Assembly: GCF_000165425.1 (NCBI RefSeq)
Contig: NW_001799619.1
Coordinates: forward strand, 500,578 to 564,577
Length of the DNA: 64,000 nt
Source of the DNA: Paramecium tetraurelia
Taxonomy: Eukaryota > Ciliophora > Oligohymenophorea > Peniculida > Parameciidae
Direction: 5' to 3'
A program made the position numbers and the translations under genes. Under the pieces are notes generated by a model, which was not told where the DNA came from, did no database searches, and saw only the letters and a list, made by a program, of their open reading frames with translations. Positions 36,697 through 50,600 of the stretch are shown one piece after another. Numbering within the stretch: the stretch's first letter is position 1; the number at the start of each line of letters is the position of its first letter.

Positions 36697-39207
36697 ATGA
36701 TGAACACTATCATTGATCAACTGAGTAAACAGGATTTCCAAAGTATTATTTATAATTCCTACATAATAAGGTTGCTTCACTACTGTTAATAAATTTGTTT
36801 AAGAGAATGAAAAATAGAAATCATTTCCAAAAGAATATCTCAAATTATTTATAACAATCTTGAATTCATTAAAGACAATCATAATTGAATAAGAGAATAA
36901 AGAATTTAAATTCAAACTGTTCTAAGTTCTTAGATTACTCACAAGATCGCAAGATGTTTCACTGAATGTCCAATCTCAAGAATTTTTATTATTGATAGAT
37001 TTAATGCAAATCATTCAAAAATAGACTTCGTAATCTTTTACTATGATGCAAATAGAAAATTTGAGCATCTAAAAACGTTTAATTTATTTCAATAACAAGG
37101 TATGTGTTATTTTTACTAAAATTATCATAGTTACTGCAAACCTTTAATTCTAAATATGTGCATTCCCTATTAGATATAATGACCTCTTCTTCCAAGGACT
37201 TGAAATTAAGTCTATTGGATTATATTAAATTAGCAATGGAAATCGATGGGTAGTTAATACAAACTGAAATATCATCCCTTTACTATGTTGGTAAGATGCT
37301 TGTCTTACTCGAAAACAATGATCTAGAATTAAAGATTTAGACTGCTAATTTGATTACAAAGTTGTTAGATTGCTATCCATTCAGCGAAAATTTCCGCAAA
37401 TTAACAGGAATGGCAACAGTAATCCAGGAAATTGAAAAGAAAGACAATGATAAATTAGAAGTAAAAATACCTCTATTGAATTTATTAATGAGAATATCCT
37501 CTGATAGCAAGAATTACCCTGATCTTAAAGTAAAAATACATATAAATTTATAAGTTGTATGGGATTGTAGAAATTTTACTATAAAATTTAGACCATTAGG
37601 AATACATGATAGTTACAACAGTCATAAATATTTTTGGCTAATTAAGTTTTGATGATGAGTTATCATCTAGAATCGCATAGAAAGGATTATGTATAAATAT
37701 ATTATGAATATTAGAAAAAATAATTAATCTGGTGTTTATGTGTCATCCTCATAGAGTTAAGCAATTAAAGTTTATTGATATTAATAAGAAGGATTATCCA
37801 AAGGCTATTTTGGAATTGCAAATTTACACCTTTAGATTACTGAGATACTTAGCTTCTCTGAATAGGCATAGACACATTTTTAAATAACTATTTATCCCCA
37901 GATTATTATAATAATTTATTGATATAGAGAATTTTAATAAGACTTTAAATGCATATAAAAAATTAGTGGATGATTTCAATTAAATAGAACCTGAAGATTT
38001 GTTATGTATGTAAGAAACATTGCAACAATCTGCAGAAAATTTTTATATGCAAAATACAATAAAAAAGATTGGAAATTATGAGATATTGGAATAAATAGGC
38101 AAAGGAGCATTCGGATCAGTTTACTTGTGTAGATTGGGAGGCAATTTCTATGCAATTAAATAAATAAATGATGTTGAAACTTTGCAGTATCGAGAGGTGT
38201 AGATCCATTTGGAATTGAACCATCCAAATATTGTTAAATTATACGAATGCTTCATCCACGAACATTCATTATGTTTGGTGATAGAATACATAAAGGGAAT
38301 GAACGTATAAGAGCTGATTAAGTTAATGAATGAGAAGAACTAGTAGATAGATGAAGAGAATGTTTGGAAAATATTGATAGATCTACTTTCAGTATTAAGA
38401 TATTTACATTTTGATAAGAACATTGTCCATCGAGATTTGAATCCTGCAAATATAATGGTGGATTCATCATATTCAATTAAAATCTGTGATTTTGGATTGG
38501 CTAAGCACTTTTAAGAAGACATAATCAATAACTCATTTGTTGGAACATTAATTTACACTTGTCCATAGATAGTGGAGAATAAGGCATATTCTGAGAAGGC
38601 AGATGTATGGGCTTTGGGATGTGTATTATATGAAATGCTTTAATAAAAGCCTGCGTTTCAATCTGCGAATCCTTTGATGCTTGCAAAAAAGATTGTTTAA
38701 TTAGAATATGAGCCCATCAATTAAGGCATTTATAGCAATGAATTAATAAATATAGTTTAGTTGTGTCTTTAGAAGGAGGAGGACAAACGACCATCAGTTA
38801 ATGAATTGTTAGAGATGATAAGTTTGAAGATGGTGATTTTGATGGATACTATAAAGTAAGAGAAAGATGATTTGAAAAGTGAGTTCCAAGATTTGTAATC
38901 CAAAATCAATGATTAATTGTATGAAACAAAAAAAGAACAATAAGAACCAGGATTGCAGGTTTGGAATATATTCTAAAAACTCTTATAATTGTCACTTCAT
39001 GATTATAAAACTCTTGATGCTAAGAATTAGTATTTGATTGAATAGTTTAGAAGAAAGATAAGTAAACCAGACAACGACATCAACATTTAGACTGAATTAA
39101 CTAAATTAACATCCTTATCGAAAGAATTTATATCATACTTACCAAAGATTACTTATGAACAACTGTTTTTTATAATTGAGACTGAGTGTAAATCATAATA
39201 AATCTGA
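36697..39207 (+). CDS. NEK10-type protein kinase with N-terminal helical (ARM-like) region
   Basis: An 800-residue protein with introns of 28, 31, 25 and 24 nt. The first ~430 residues are helical repeats of ARM type (LKLFITILNSLKTII, LLDYIKLAMEID, LLNLLMRISSDSKN). The linker MQETLQQSAENFYMQNTIKK leads into the kinase: GKGAFGSVYLCR, YAIKQI, the catalytic loop VHRDLNPANIMV, CDFGLAKHF, then FVGTLIYTCPQIVENKAYSE and KADVWALGCVLYEML. ARM repeats before a NEK kinase domain, and the loop with HRDLxPxNIM in place of HRDLKPxN, are features of NEK10. A coiled-coil tail ends at TGA 39205-39207. NEK10 homologues act in ciliogenesis and checkpoint signalling. Confidence 0.88.
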
Positions 39208-39376
39208 TTGTATTGTTTGTGTTAAACTAATGAATTTTATATTAATTATGTTAGATAGACTTATTATTCTAGTTTTTATATGAAATTTCATAAGTGAATA
39301 GGATAGATGCTACAACCTAATTATGAAGGATAGAGAATAAAGATTGTATAATTTTAATTTGGTTATAATAAAATTA

Positions 39377-39809
39377 ATGTTTGGTTAGAATGTCGATACT
39401 TAGGATCTCAAAATTCTTAAATGTGTTCATGATTACAAAGTAATGAGCAAGAAACTAAAGATTCGTGCCTTTGCCTAATTTCATTAATGCTAATACAACT
39501 GTGTAAAGGACATAAATTCCAAAACAGTGGAGACTTGTTTCAAGCAATGTGAATTAGGTATGAATGAACAAGAATTCATTAGAGTTGGACAATTACTTTG
39601 AAGAGAAATAGAAGAGAAAAATAGGGAATAAAGTGTTTTATGCATTACCCATTTATAACAATTCTGATCCATCAAAGCAATATGTTATTCCATAAGATTA
39701 GCAAGGAGAATATCAAAAAAAGACTATACAATTTGAATTCGAATCTCAACGTAAATTAAATGAATTGAAAAACATTCTAGATGAACGTGGTAAGATTTAT
39801 AAGTTGTGA
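39377..39809 (+). CDS. small twin CX3C protein (mitochondrial intermembrane-space type)
   Basis: A 135-residue protein with one 25-nt intron at 39558-39582. The N-terminal half contains QFHQCQYNCVKDINSKTVET followed by CFKQCEL, that is two CxxxC pairs 11 residues apart. This pattern is typical of small proteins imported to the mitochondrial intermembrane space through disulfide relay, such as small Tims. The C-terminal half (LDNYFEEKQKRKIGNKVFYA onward) is unfamiliar and longer than in small Tims, so the assignment stays tentative. The start ATG gives MFGQNVDTQDLKILKCVHDY. Confidence 0.6.
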
Positions 39810-39873
39810 TTTAAATATACACATATATTTATATAATGTAAATAAAATTAATTTTTTAATTCTGTAGCTACAA

Positions 39874-41198
39874 ATGGCCACTCATTATAGATTAGATGAA
39901 TAGCATCATTTGCTTTCAACTCATAAAACAAAGTTCCAATTACCAAAAGGACACTTCTTATTTACATCTGAAAGTGTTAGCTCCGGTCATCCTGACAAAT
40001 TGTGTGACTTCATTAGTGACAGCATTCTTGATGCTTGTTTAGACCAAGATCCCAATTCTAAAGTAGCATGTGAATCCGCATGCAAAAACTCTCTTGTTAT
40101 GGTATTCGGTGAAATCACAACAAATGCTTAAGTGCCCTATGAGACAATCGTTAGAGAAGCAATCAAGAACGTTGGTTATGATAACATAAGTAATCCAATT
40201 AACTTATTACATCATTTAGACAAGGGATTGGACTACAAGAATGCATCCATTATAGTCTCATTAGACCAATAATCTAGAGAGATTAATCAAGCTGTCGTGG
40301 GTGCTAAACACGAAGACGAGATTGGTGCTGGAGATTAAGGATTAATGATAGGATATGCATCAGATGAAACCCCTGAATTGATGCCATTGACTCATCATCT
40401 TTGCAATAAACTAATTGCAAGACTCCAGGAATGCAGAGAAAAAGAAATCTGTCCTTGGATGAGACCAGATGCTAAAGTTTAAGTTACCGTTGAATACAAA
40501 AGAGTATGGTGCAACATTCTTCCCTGTTAGAATACACAATGTCTTAATCTCATAATAACATGATGAAAAAATCACACATAGTGAAATATAAGCCGAATTA
40601 CATTCTCATGTTCTTAAGTATGACTTAATTCTATTCTCAAAGGCATGTTTTACCTCAATAATATGTTGATGAACATACTCAATACCATTTGAATCCATCC
40701 AAAGCATTTACTGTTGGTGGACCATATGGCGATGCAGGATTGACTGGTCGTAAAATCATTGTAGATACCTATGGTGGATGGGGTGGCCACGGTGGTGGTG
40801 CATTCTCAGGAAAGGATCCCACTAAAGTTGATAGAAGTGCTGCTTATGCTGCCAGATGGGTTGCCAAATCATTAGTAGCCTCTAAATTATGCAAAAGAGT
40901 CATGATTTAAGTTGCCTATGGTATTGGTATCAGTGAACCATTGTCAATTTCTGTTAATTCATATGGAACACATGCAGAAGGTTATGATGATGATGATCTA
41001 TCTGAAATTGTCTAAGAAAGCTTCGATTTGAGACCAGGAGTTATTATCAGAGAACTTCAATTAAGAAGACCCATTTATGCTAAAACTGCTTCAGGTGGTC
41101 ATTTTGGTAGAACTGAACCTGAATTTTTATGGGAAAAACCAAGAATTATAGATATTGCTGCATGGAAAGCTCATAAGGAATAATAATAATAAAAATGA
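39874..41198 (+). CDS. S-adenosylmethionine synthetase, with a frame break at 40498-40501
   Basis: The enzyme makes SAM from methionine and ATP. Motifs: [75 protein letters not shown], and [16 protein letters not shown] 25-nt intron (near 40618-40642) is normal. The coding frame breaks in the run AAAA at 40498-40501. Before it the protein reads QVTVEYK; after it [20 protein letters not shown] continues one base out of phase. Exonic length is 3n+1. No GT...AG intron of suitable length fits, and an intron there would remove conserved residues. Compared with homologues, two bases are probably missing (or one is extra). A sequence error, a decaying duplicate, or recoding are the options. Confidence 0.9.
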
Positions 41199-41303
41199 AT
41201 TGATATTATGTTAAAAATATAAATAAACAAGTAATACGTCATTTTTTCTTATTTAGCTCAGCTCCTAACAACTTTATCTATTCCCTTAACTACAAATTTT
41301 CAA

Positions 41304-44300
41304 TCATTGTTCTCTATCATAATTATATTCTATTTATACTTCTATTATTTCTTAGATATTTTATTTCTTCTTCAATTACTGAATCAATTTAACATCCTCT
41401 TTTTCTATTCTAATATTATAGTGTATAATTTTACATATCAGCCTCAGTTAAATTTGGATATGCTTTACTAAAATGGTATGCTAACAATTGAATATATGAC
41501 ACTTTTTCCTCTAATTCATTTGTCAATTTAATTATTTTCCCTGACAATTGATCCTTTAATGTTTTATTCAGCATCTCTAATTCTTATACTCTATTTGCCA
41601 AAGATTCCACTACTATTTTATCTTTTTTTGTTAATGGAGCACTCGACACTTATTTCTATCTTGCCTAAAAGTCCTTTTATGCATGCACTTCCTTGATTAA
41701 ATTCTATAAATCTCCCTACATCTATATTATTCTTTATTCTTTCTATTGATTATCCTTGTTTAACTCATCTATTTCTCTCATGCTTTTAATATTCAATTCA
41801 TCCAGCTATTACTTTATTATTTCATAATTCTTAATTGAATCTTTATACTAACCTTCCAGAATTGAAAAATCTTACAATTACGATTAAAGTAACCTTTCTA
41901 ATTCAATTATTTTTGTATTTTTTTGATCTTATTCTTACTATGAAATTTAGAGTAGCTTCTTTAGTTTTTCTAATTCTTCAATTGCATCATTTAGTTTTTC
42001 TTAAATCTAATAATTTTAACTAAATTTACCTTTTATTTCTACTTCTCTATTAATTTCTATTATTTCTTTAGACTTTCTAATTCTTCAGATTATTTTTTAT
42101 TTTTTTCTTATAATTCTTGGGTTAACTACTTAAATTAAATACTATCATTTTATGTATTATGTTGCTCTGCTATTAAAGCAAGTGCTTATTACAGTTCACT
42201 TTCTAATCTGAATTTGTCTTAAGAAATTATTCTTAACTCCTTTAGTTCTTGATGACATACTTTAATGTCTTCTTTCAATTGTTCATTTTGCTATTTAAAC
42301 AGACCAATCTCAACATTGAGCTTTGAATTAATTATGCTTTGTTCATCAATTATTTATTAAAGAGCTGCGCATTTCTCCACTATGGTTTCCATAGATGTTG
42401 AATTTCTTGATAATTTCTAATTTTGCACTTTCGCTTTGTCCTCTTATTACGACTTCAGAGCAGCTAGTTCATTTGATAATTACTAAATTTGTATTTATTA
42501 TTCCTTTGACTTTTTCTCTAATATCTAATATTCTTTTTAAGGGATATTGTTTTATTTATCTCCTGTTTAAGCTTATTGATAAGAATGATTTTACAAATAA
42601 GGATTAAAATTAATTAAATTAGAAGATTCCTAGCTTTATTTGGCCTATTGTTGTTGAGTTAGAGATTATATTTATGCTTATTATTGTATAATTAACTTCT
42701 TTTATTCCTGAATCTCTCCTTTAAGTACTGCAATTTAATCGTTTAACTATTCTTTTTCTTGAGTAAGTTACTATTAAATTTCGAAATGTTCTTATTTTTA
42801 TTTCAAAATCTCTGAGTTCAATTCTTTGATTTAATCACTCTCCTCATTATTATTATTATGATTATAACTCTAAAATTCTCCTTTCTATTAATTTGGTTAA
42901 GTCTGTAGTTCTTATACTTTAATCTTAAGCTCCTCATTTTCAGTTTTTAGCTCCTTGCATTTAAAGTCCAACACCTCCATCTCATTTAAACTATTTTGCA
43001 TCATTCTTCCTTCACTCTCAACATTATTCAATTATTATTTCAATTCCTATATTAATCTATGTAAGTCTTCAATTTAGGATTCGTGCTTTTGTTTTTAAGA
43101 TAATAAATTATTTTCATATTTCTATTCCATTTGATATAGCTCTTCTTATATAATTGACAATGAGATATTCAATTAATCTAATTAGTTTTCCTTCTCTTTT
43201 AATTGAACTTAAGACTTTTGTAATGATTATATCATTTCATCTTATTCCATTCTTTGTCTTTTTAGCAAAGTCACTTCCTATTAGTACTCTTCCTGCTTTC
43301 TCTCTAACTATTCTTATGATTATTGTTTTTATTCTAAATTCTTAATTACTAGCTCTTCAATTTAAACTTAAAATGCATCATTTTCATCTTATATTCTTTT
43401 TTTCTATTCTTAAAATGCCATAGCTGCTGTTTCGAAATCATTTCGTAATTAAATCAAAGTATTCTAGTTTTCTTGATTTATTTTAGATTCCACATCCCTT
43501 GAATTTTATTCTAATTCAATCACATGCCCATTTTATAATTAGAGTATTTATTATTCCAATTAAAGATTTTAATTGTTTAACCCCAAAATTTGATCCTTCA
43601 ACTATTGAATTTCTGCTGAATATTATTATTCTTACTATTTTATGTATTGCACTTTTGTGTCAAGGTTCAATTAGGTTTCTTCTAACAGTACACTTTAATA
43701 GTTGAAATCGCTTACTAGTTTTAGTTCTTTTTCTTGCACTTATTTCAAACTTATTTTCATCTATTCTAGGTCAATATTTACTTATTCTTGTTTGTTTATT
43801 AAATCTTAGATCTATTACTATAATTAATTTATTTTGTCTAAACTTTATTCATTATTTTTTTACTCTTCTATAATTTATGATTTCTATATATCAATTTCTT
43901 TTTAAAATTGTTAAATCATAGCATTTTTTTATTCTTATTCTATTCTAACACTGTTCTATAATGTTTCATTTTCTTATTTTAAATTTTCCAGCTCTTTCAA
44001 TTTTATTTGTATTTATTCCAATTCCTCAATCAAAATTTATTTCTCAGACATTTATTTATGTATTAACTCATTCAAATCTTCAATTTCTTTTTAATAAGAA
44101 TTCATATTAAATTTCTCTTGATCCTTGAATTATTATAATTCTTATTAACAATCTAAGAACAATTATTTTTATATTTAAATCTCATTTGTAATTTCACACT
44201 TCTATTAATCATATTAATTGCTTAGTTATAATTTTTAGATATTTAATTTATTTTAAAGCAATTCATCGTACTCTAGAGAAAGTTTTTCTTGCAATGCAAT

Positions 44301-46595
44301 ATATTAGGCTTCATATTTTTACTTATTACTTTCTAAACTTGCAATTGTTTCTTTAAGTTCTTATTAAAGTTATTCTATATTTTTATCCTTTGAACTTTCA
44401 TTTTGAGATGCCATTTCCAATTAAGCCTCACTAAGTAATTCTTAATCTTTTGATCTTTAAGTTAATGCTTAAATTTCTTAACTCAGTAACTTAGTGTTTG
44501 AGTCATTTTTTTATGATACTTATTCTAAATCACTCATTTTTTAATTAATTGTTTCTGTCCAGATCAATAATTGATTTTAAAATGATGACTTAATTTATTC
44601 AAGTTGTTTTATTGTATCTTATTATTCGTGAATTTACAAAGTTAAGATTTCAACTTACTTTAGAAGTTCTGAGTACTTCTATTCTGATTATTATAATTTT
44701 GATTGTATATTATTGCTTTCGTCCTATAACTAAGAAGTTTGCTATGATTTTTCTTCAATATCCAATCTTAAATTAGTTATCATTTCTTCTTTTTCTTATA
44801 TTTACTTTTTAATTTTTTCATCAGAACTTGTTATTTCTTCCTTTGCATTAGATAGTTCTTATAAGATTTAAACTTTTTCTAAATTGCTACCTTCTTTCAG
44901 TTATTCTAGTTCTAATTAGAGTTAACTTTTATCCTTTTACAATTATTCTATAATGTCTTCAGATTAATTTAATTTTTGTTTTAATTGTTCCTAAACACCT
45001 GTTTCTTACGTAGCCTTTGAGATATTGTCATCAATTTGTTAAATTAGTTATTCATTTTAATCTTTTGATTATTAATTTATTATTTTCAAATCCTAAATTT
45101 ATTTTTCTAAATCTAGTATCTGTTGTGAATTCTAATATATTTATTTTCCCTAATCTTCATTTTATATATTAAGTTGTTCAATTTAACTTTTCAAATCATC
45201 CTGTTATTTACTCATCAACTGATTATTTTGCATTTATTATTATAATAGATTGTTAAATTCCTAAATCTTATCCTCTGAATTTTATTTGTCCTCTATTAAT
45301 TTCTAATTGAGAGATTATATTGTATTTTAAAAATTTTGAATATCTTGAAAAGTGTTACTTTCAATTTATTTTTACTCATTCTATTATTCTAGTATTTTAG
45401 ATTCTAATTAATTTATTCTCAATTCAGCATTTTCTTTTTCTTCTTATAGGTCTAAGTATTTTTTATCAAAATGTGATTTTTATTCAATTTCCTTCTAACA
45501 CTATTCTTTTAGTTTTATAACTAGATTCTATTATTCTTCTACTTATCCTTTAAATTAAGAATTTTCATTGATGATCTATGAAATAATTTCTTCCTGCTAC
45601 TGCAATTTAATTGTCTATTATTCATTTATGTTATTAATATGTTATGACTTTTATTTCAAATCTTTAATTTCACTATTAACTTTTTCAATCTATTCATCTA
45701 AAGATTTAATAATTTTTTGGTTTTTTTGCTCTTAGGATGATAATTCTTAATTCAACTAATGAATTTCATTCTGCACCTTTTTTAATTATTCATTCTTTTC
45801 ATTTAATTATCTTTCTAAAGACTATTCTAGTTTAAGCTTTTCATTATTTGCATCTTTAGTTTTTTATTCTTCTTTTTTTAATTGTTCAGCTAAATTCTAT
45901 ACAATTATTTTATTATCTGATTTGATTATGTCTAATAAATTGTTTTATTCAGATAATTGTATTTTATAAGATTCAATTTCTTTTTTTTATTTTGCGATCA
46001 ATTCTAAATTATTTTAATGCTTCTACAATTCTTATTATAAATTATCTTTAGTGGATTCTGATTTCTATAATCTTTCTATTAATGATTCTATATCTATTCT
46101 ATGTTGATTATTCTATTCTAATTATACCTCTTAAAGCTGTTGCTATTTTTATTCAGACTATTTTAATGAAACCTGCAATTTCTCAATTTCTGACTGTAAA
46201 CTCTCTAATTAATTCTAATACTCTTTGATTTGGCTTTAATGCTCATTGTTTTAATGATCAAACTAACCTTGAAGTGATTCAATTTATTTTTATTAGAAAG
46301 TTTATGCTTCACTAAATTAACATTCTAAAGCTTTATATTTTTAAATATAGTTTTCAAGCTCAAGATGTGAATGCTATAGATTTTCTTGTAATTGTTTTAT
46401 TTATTAATTATCATCATTTTCATTTTTTACAATAGATTCCTCTGCTATTTTATGTGCTCTTGGTTATTCATCCAATTCATTATTCTCAATCTACTAAATA
46501 TCATTAGTTAAATCCTCTTTTTAATTAATTACTTCTGTTTACTGGTTATCATACTCATTATATGTAGAATTCTATTCTTCTACTAAATTATCCAT
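41304..46595 (-). CDS. giant coiled-coil protein, 1,763 residues, no introns needed
   Basis: The minus-strand frame runs 5,292 bp without TGA, an exact multiple of three, from MDNLVEEQNSTYNEYDNQQT to EIIEVQIEYNYDREQ. After an acidic start of ~70 residues it is almost wholly coiled coil, rich in Glu, Gln, Lys, Leu and Ile (EKFNMNSYQKEIEDLNELIH, EQIQIKLKELENLKQ). No globular domain was seen. Very long coiled coils of this kind are common in ciliate basal bodies, infraciliary lattice and spindle; its location is inference. Plus-strand open stretches across this span are antisense shadows of the T-rich complement. Confidence 0.85.
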
Positions 46596-46911
46596 ATAAA
46601 TTTTTTATATAATTTTTTATTTTTATTTAATTTATTCATGTGATCATATGCTTGAAGACTGAATTATTTTTAATTCAGAATTATATTATAAAATACATTA
46701 ATTATTCGAATATGAGAATTAGAAATTAGTTCATTTTATAATATTTATCATATATAATGGAAATTCTATTAATAACATATTTCTTTCATTATCTCATATT
46801 AATAATTAAAATAGCATAATTTTTAAGATTATTAATAAAATGTTACTTTTTCCCTTGAATATTTATAGAAATCTGAACGAGCAATGCTCTTTGAGAAGAT
46901 TATAGATTGAC
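46596..46911. other. intergenic, divergent starts
   Basis: 316 bp, AT-rich. A short open piece MLFEKIID before TGA near 46908 could be a false start of the next gene. No other feature. Confidence 0.4.
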
Positions 46912-47589
46912 ATGTTAGATCATAAATTAAATTAATTGAATGATGATACTTGTGAAATTACAATTAAAATGGATAAAGATAATATATTATAAATATAGAT
47001 GAGACCCAAAATTGGTCCCTATAAATTGAAAAATTACTTAGTAACATTTTATCTTATGCTAGTTTTTGTTAGATTTTAGAAAAAATTATCCCATCTCTCC
47101 TCCAATTATAACAATTGGGTCTGAAACTTTACATCCGAATATAGACAGAAAAAATTAAAAATTTTATTTACGATTAATAGAATAATAGAATTGGAAACCA
47201 ATATATGGGTATATTTTGATAAATAGAGTAGATTATTTGAAATCGTAGAAGAAATGAAAAAAACACTAATTCATGTGGATTTCACAATAATACCAAATGA
47301 AACTATCTGTCTTAAGATGGCACAACAGATTCTAAACTAAAATCAATTAGACAATGAATGTGAAAATCAAATTAATAGTGAATATGATAGCGATTAGGAA
47401 ACTTTTGATTTTGAAATTAGTAGAGCTTTCAAGATGAATTTTGAAATTGTAGATAGTTCTTAATATAACATCTAATTATAAAGTGATTCTTAACATATTT
47501 ATTAAAATTTACCCGCAATAATTAATTTATAAAACACTTCGAAGCATAAGTAAAATGATAATATGTTTTTTATTAAAATAAAAAGTTGA
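46912..47589 (+). CDS. E2 (UBC)-fold protein lacking the catalytic cysteine, UEV-like
   Basis: Two introns (22 nt near 47040; 23 nt near 47211) give a 210-residue protein. The UBC core is visible: IQMRPKIGPYKLKNYLFLLD, then FRKNYPISPPIITIGSETLH and PNIDRKNQKFYLRLIEQQNW. That matches the E2 pattern (F..YP..PP...F....HPN...G..CL..L...W.P). The C-terminal helix region reads WKPIYGLFEIVEEMKKTLIH. In active E2s a Cys follows HPN...G; here the stretch reads QKFYLRLI, with no Cys. It may act as a ubiquitin E2 variant or other UBC-fold partner. An acidic, disordered tail of ~80 residues follows. Confidence 0.65.
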
Positions 47590-47665
47590 ATGCATTTTTA
47601 CTTATTTTGTTATAAATTTAGTTAAAAATATTATTAAAGAAAAGTGAAACATTCCATCAATAAAT

Positions 47666-50600
47666 CACTCTAATTATTCAATATCTTTATTTAGTTGTTC
47701 AATTATATAAAGTTCTGGCAACAATTAAAACATACATTATCTAGTTTCATAACTATATTGTTTATTTTATATTAATACTTTAATAAAACCCTTTATGATT
47801 CTTCATTCAATAGTTTGTAGCTTACCCATAAAATGAGTTGCTTATCTTTTTCTTAAAACTTAATTTAATTTTCAAGTTCTAAAAACGTGTGTCTGACTTT
47901 TTAGAATTTTTTGGCTCTCAAAAATCTAATTTATGCCTTAATTTTTACCTATATTTAATGCCAGTTTTATCCCTTTCCCAATAATTCATCAATGACTCAC
48001 TACCTTCACCATACTTTAACACAATCTCCTTTTAAAATATGCCTAATTCTATTGACATTTCAGTAAACCTAGGAAGAGTTAGCATTTTATCTCCATTTTC
48101 ATCTTGAAAATCAGCATTGTTAGTAAATATTGAAAGGAGTTAAGATTTGGATAATTTCTCTTAATGAATTGCTCTATATAAGGTTTTAAACTAAATTTGT
48201 AAGATTAAAAAGTACCTCAGAAAATTCAATTAATTTATTTCCATCTAAATCAGCTGCTTTAAACAAGGATTCCAAAATACTCTATTAATCTTTTTTATTG
48301 TTGGAGTATAATTCTAATATTTTAATAAGCAAACTATCATGATTAATAAAATATCTTTAATTGTTTTATTGTTAATTTCTATATAACTATAATAAAGATT
48401 ATATCTATTGTTAATATAACCATCTAGATGATTTTTCTGTTAGAAATTCGCTGGCTTGTTCATAAGTTAACAATAAATCTACTTTACCATAATTGAGATC
48501 ATTTTTTGATGAAAAATATTAATAACTTTCTGTCAATAGTTTTTGTCCTATTTCATCCATTTCTCCTAACATATAACAAAATTATGCCAGTAATTAAGCT
48601 TTGATATGATTTCCTTTTTCATATAAAATAAATTAATAAACCTATCGAATCTTTTTTTCAGCAACTTATTTAAATCCATATTTATTTTTATAATAATCAT
48701 AGATACAGACATGAAATGGTATTTTATACCCTTCAGCTTATTTACAAATATCATTAAGTATCTAAGTAACTAATTTTTGTAATTATAATATTGAAAATTG
48801 TATTTTCTTATTTGGTTTCTTTTTCATTTTTACATCTGTCAATAATCCATTAGCTATGTCTGTATTCTAGCTATAAACTCTCCTGAATCTCTTGGCATTT
48901 TTCTATTCTAATTAGATAGGATTATACCGACTCCTTATTTTGTTTTTCTGATCCTTATACTACATAATTACAGATTTCACTCTTTCACCCTAAATATTAT
49001 TAATGATGCCAGGAGAAGATTCAAACTCAAACTCATCAGATTAAGACTCATCATTTTAAGATAAATTGATATTTTTGTCAAACTAATTTTGCCTTTATCC
49101 TTTTGATTTTATTTCAAATTAATAGGAGGCTCTTGAATTCGAGAATTGATTGTTTGAATTATTAATTTCATCAAATTCTTAAGAAGATTTAATCTATGAA
49201 AGATACTTTTGTTCTAAAATGGAATGCTTTTGGGTTTTACTTGACTTTTAATTTTTTACATTTAAAAATAGTTCATTATCTATGACAAGTTGTTATTTTC
49301 TTTATTAAGGTGATTATTGGTTCTACTATTAGGATCCATCTATTAATTATGATGAAGAGGGTTATTTAGGTATTTTATCAATTTTCTTTATAGTTAATTA
49401 TTGTGAATTTCTTGAGGCAAATTACTATTCACTTGGAATTTAATTATTATTTTCTTCTTTGAACTGTTCATTTTGCAGTGAAAATTTAGTTTATCTAGGA
49501 GTATTTGGTTACTTTTTTTGTTTTTATATATTTTGTAAACTAGGTTATCTTGCTTTATGTAATGAGATACTTAAATCATTATTGTTTGCTTTAATAATTG
49601 GTGTTTGATTTTCAGCAAATTGATTGAAACTTGTTGAATTCTTAGTTTACTCCTAATTTATTACATGGTCTGATGAGTATCTTTCAAGATCTTCATCATT
49701 CAATTTTTTTTCATCTTCTGAGGCAATATATAATGAATCATTTTTGTCATTTCCTTTTATGATTCTTTTAAGTTATTTCTTAGCTTTTGATCCCTCATCT
49801 TAATCTTTGATTCTACTTCTATCTGTTAGTTGATAATCTAATTCATCTTATTCATCTATGTATTTATCATCTTATTAAACATTTTTAGATTCATGATAAA
49901 TATCTGATGATTAATCATAACTCTTAAATTAAGATGAATCCTTTTCCTCTTCCAAAGTATCTAGTTAATTGATTTCAATATTGTAAGTTGTAGTTATCTA
50001 TTTTAATGTACCTTATAAACTACTTTTTTGTTTCATTAATCTCTTAATCTAATTTTTTTTCTATTTTATTATTTGAATAAAATCCTAGACTGCTTAAGTG
50101 AGCTTAGATTCTAATTCTTAATTTTCATCTTCTTTTTCCATTAAATCTATTTTCTTTTGGGTCTCTTCTTTTTCTAATAGAATCAATCTTGATGAAAGAT
50201 GTTATGATTTTTTAATCGATAAATTAATAGTCTCGCAGATAGATTCCTTACAATCTAATTCTGATTCCTAAATGAGAGATATTGCCTCTTTCAATCTTTA
50301 TTCTAATATTAATTGTTCTTACACGGATTTATAATTCTATTAATCTATCTCATATTACTGGTGTACAATTAATTAATCTTTATTTTATTATTATTCTTCC
50401 ATTTGTAGAATTTAAGATTATAATTTTTCTAATTATAAGATTTATTAATTTAATTCTTATGAGTTTAAATCTGTTTATGTTTCTTTTTAATCCAAATCCT
50501 ATTAAACTTATACTTCCTCATCTACATATTCAATATCAGGCTCTAAGATTTGTTGTTGAATCAAATCAAATTTTAGTTGCTATTCTTATTCTCTAAGTGA

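Noticed and set aside
41835..43705. Several plus-strand open frames of 60-70 codons, hydrophobic
   Set aside because: They are the reverse complement of the coiled-coil gene; Glu/Lys codons read as Phe/Leu/Ile on the other strand.
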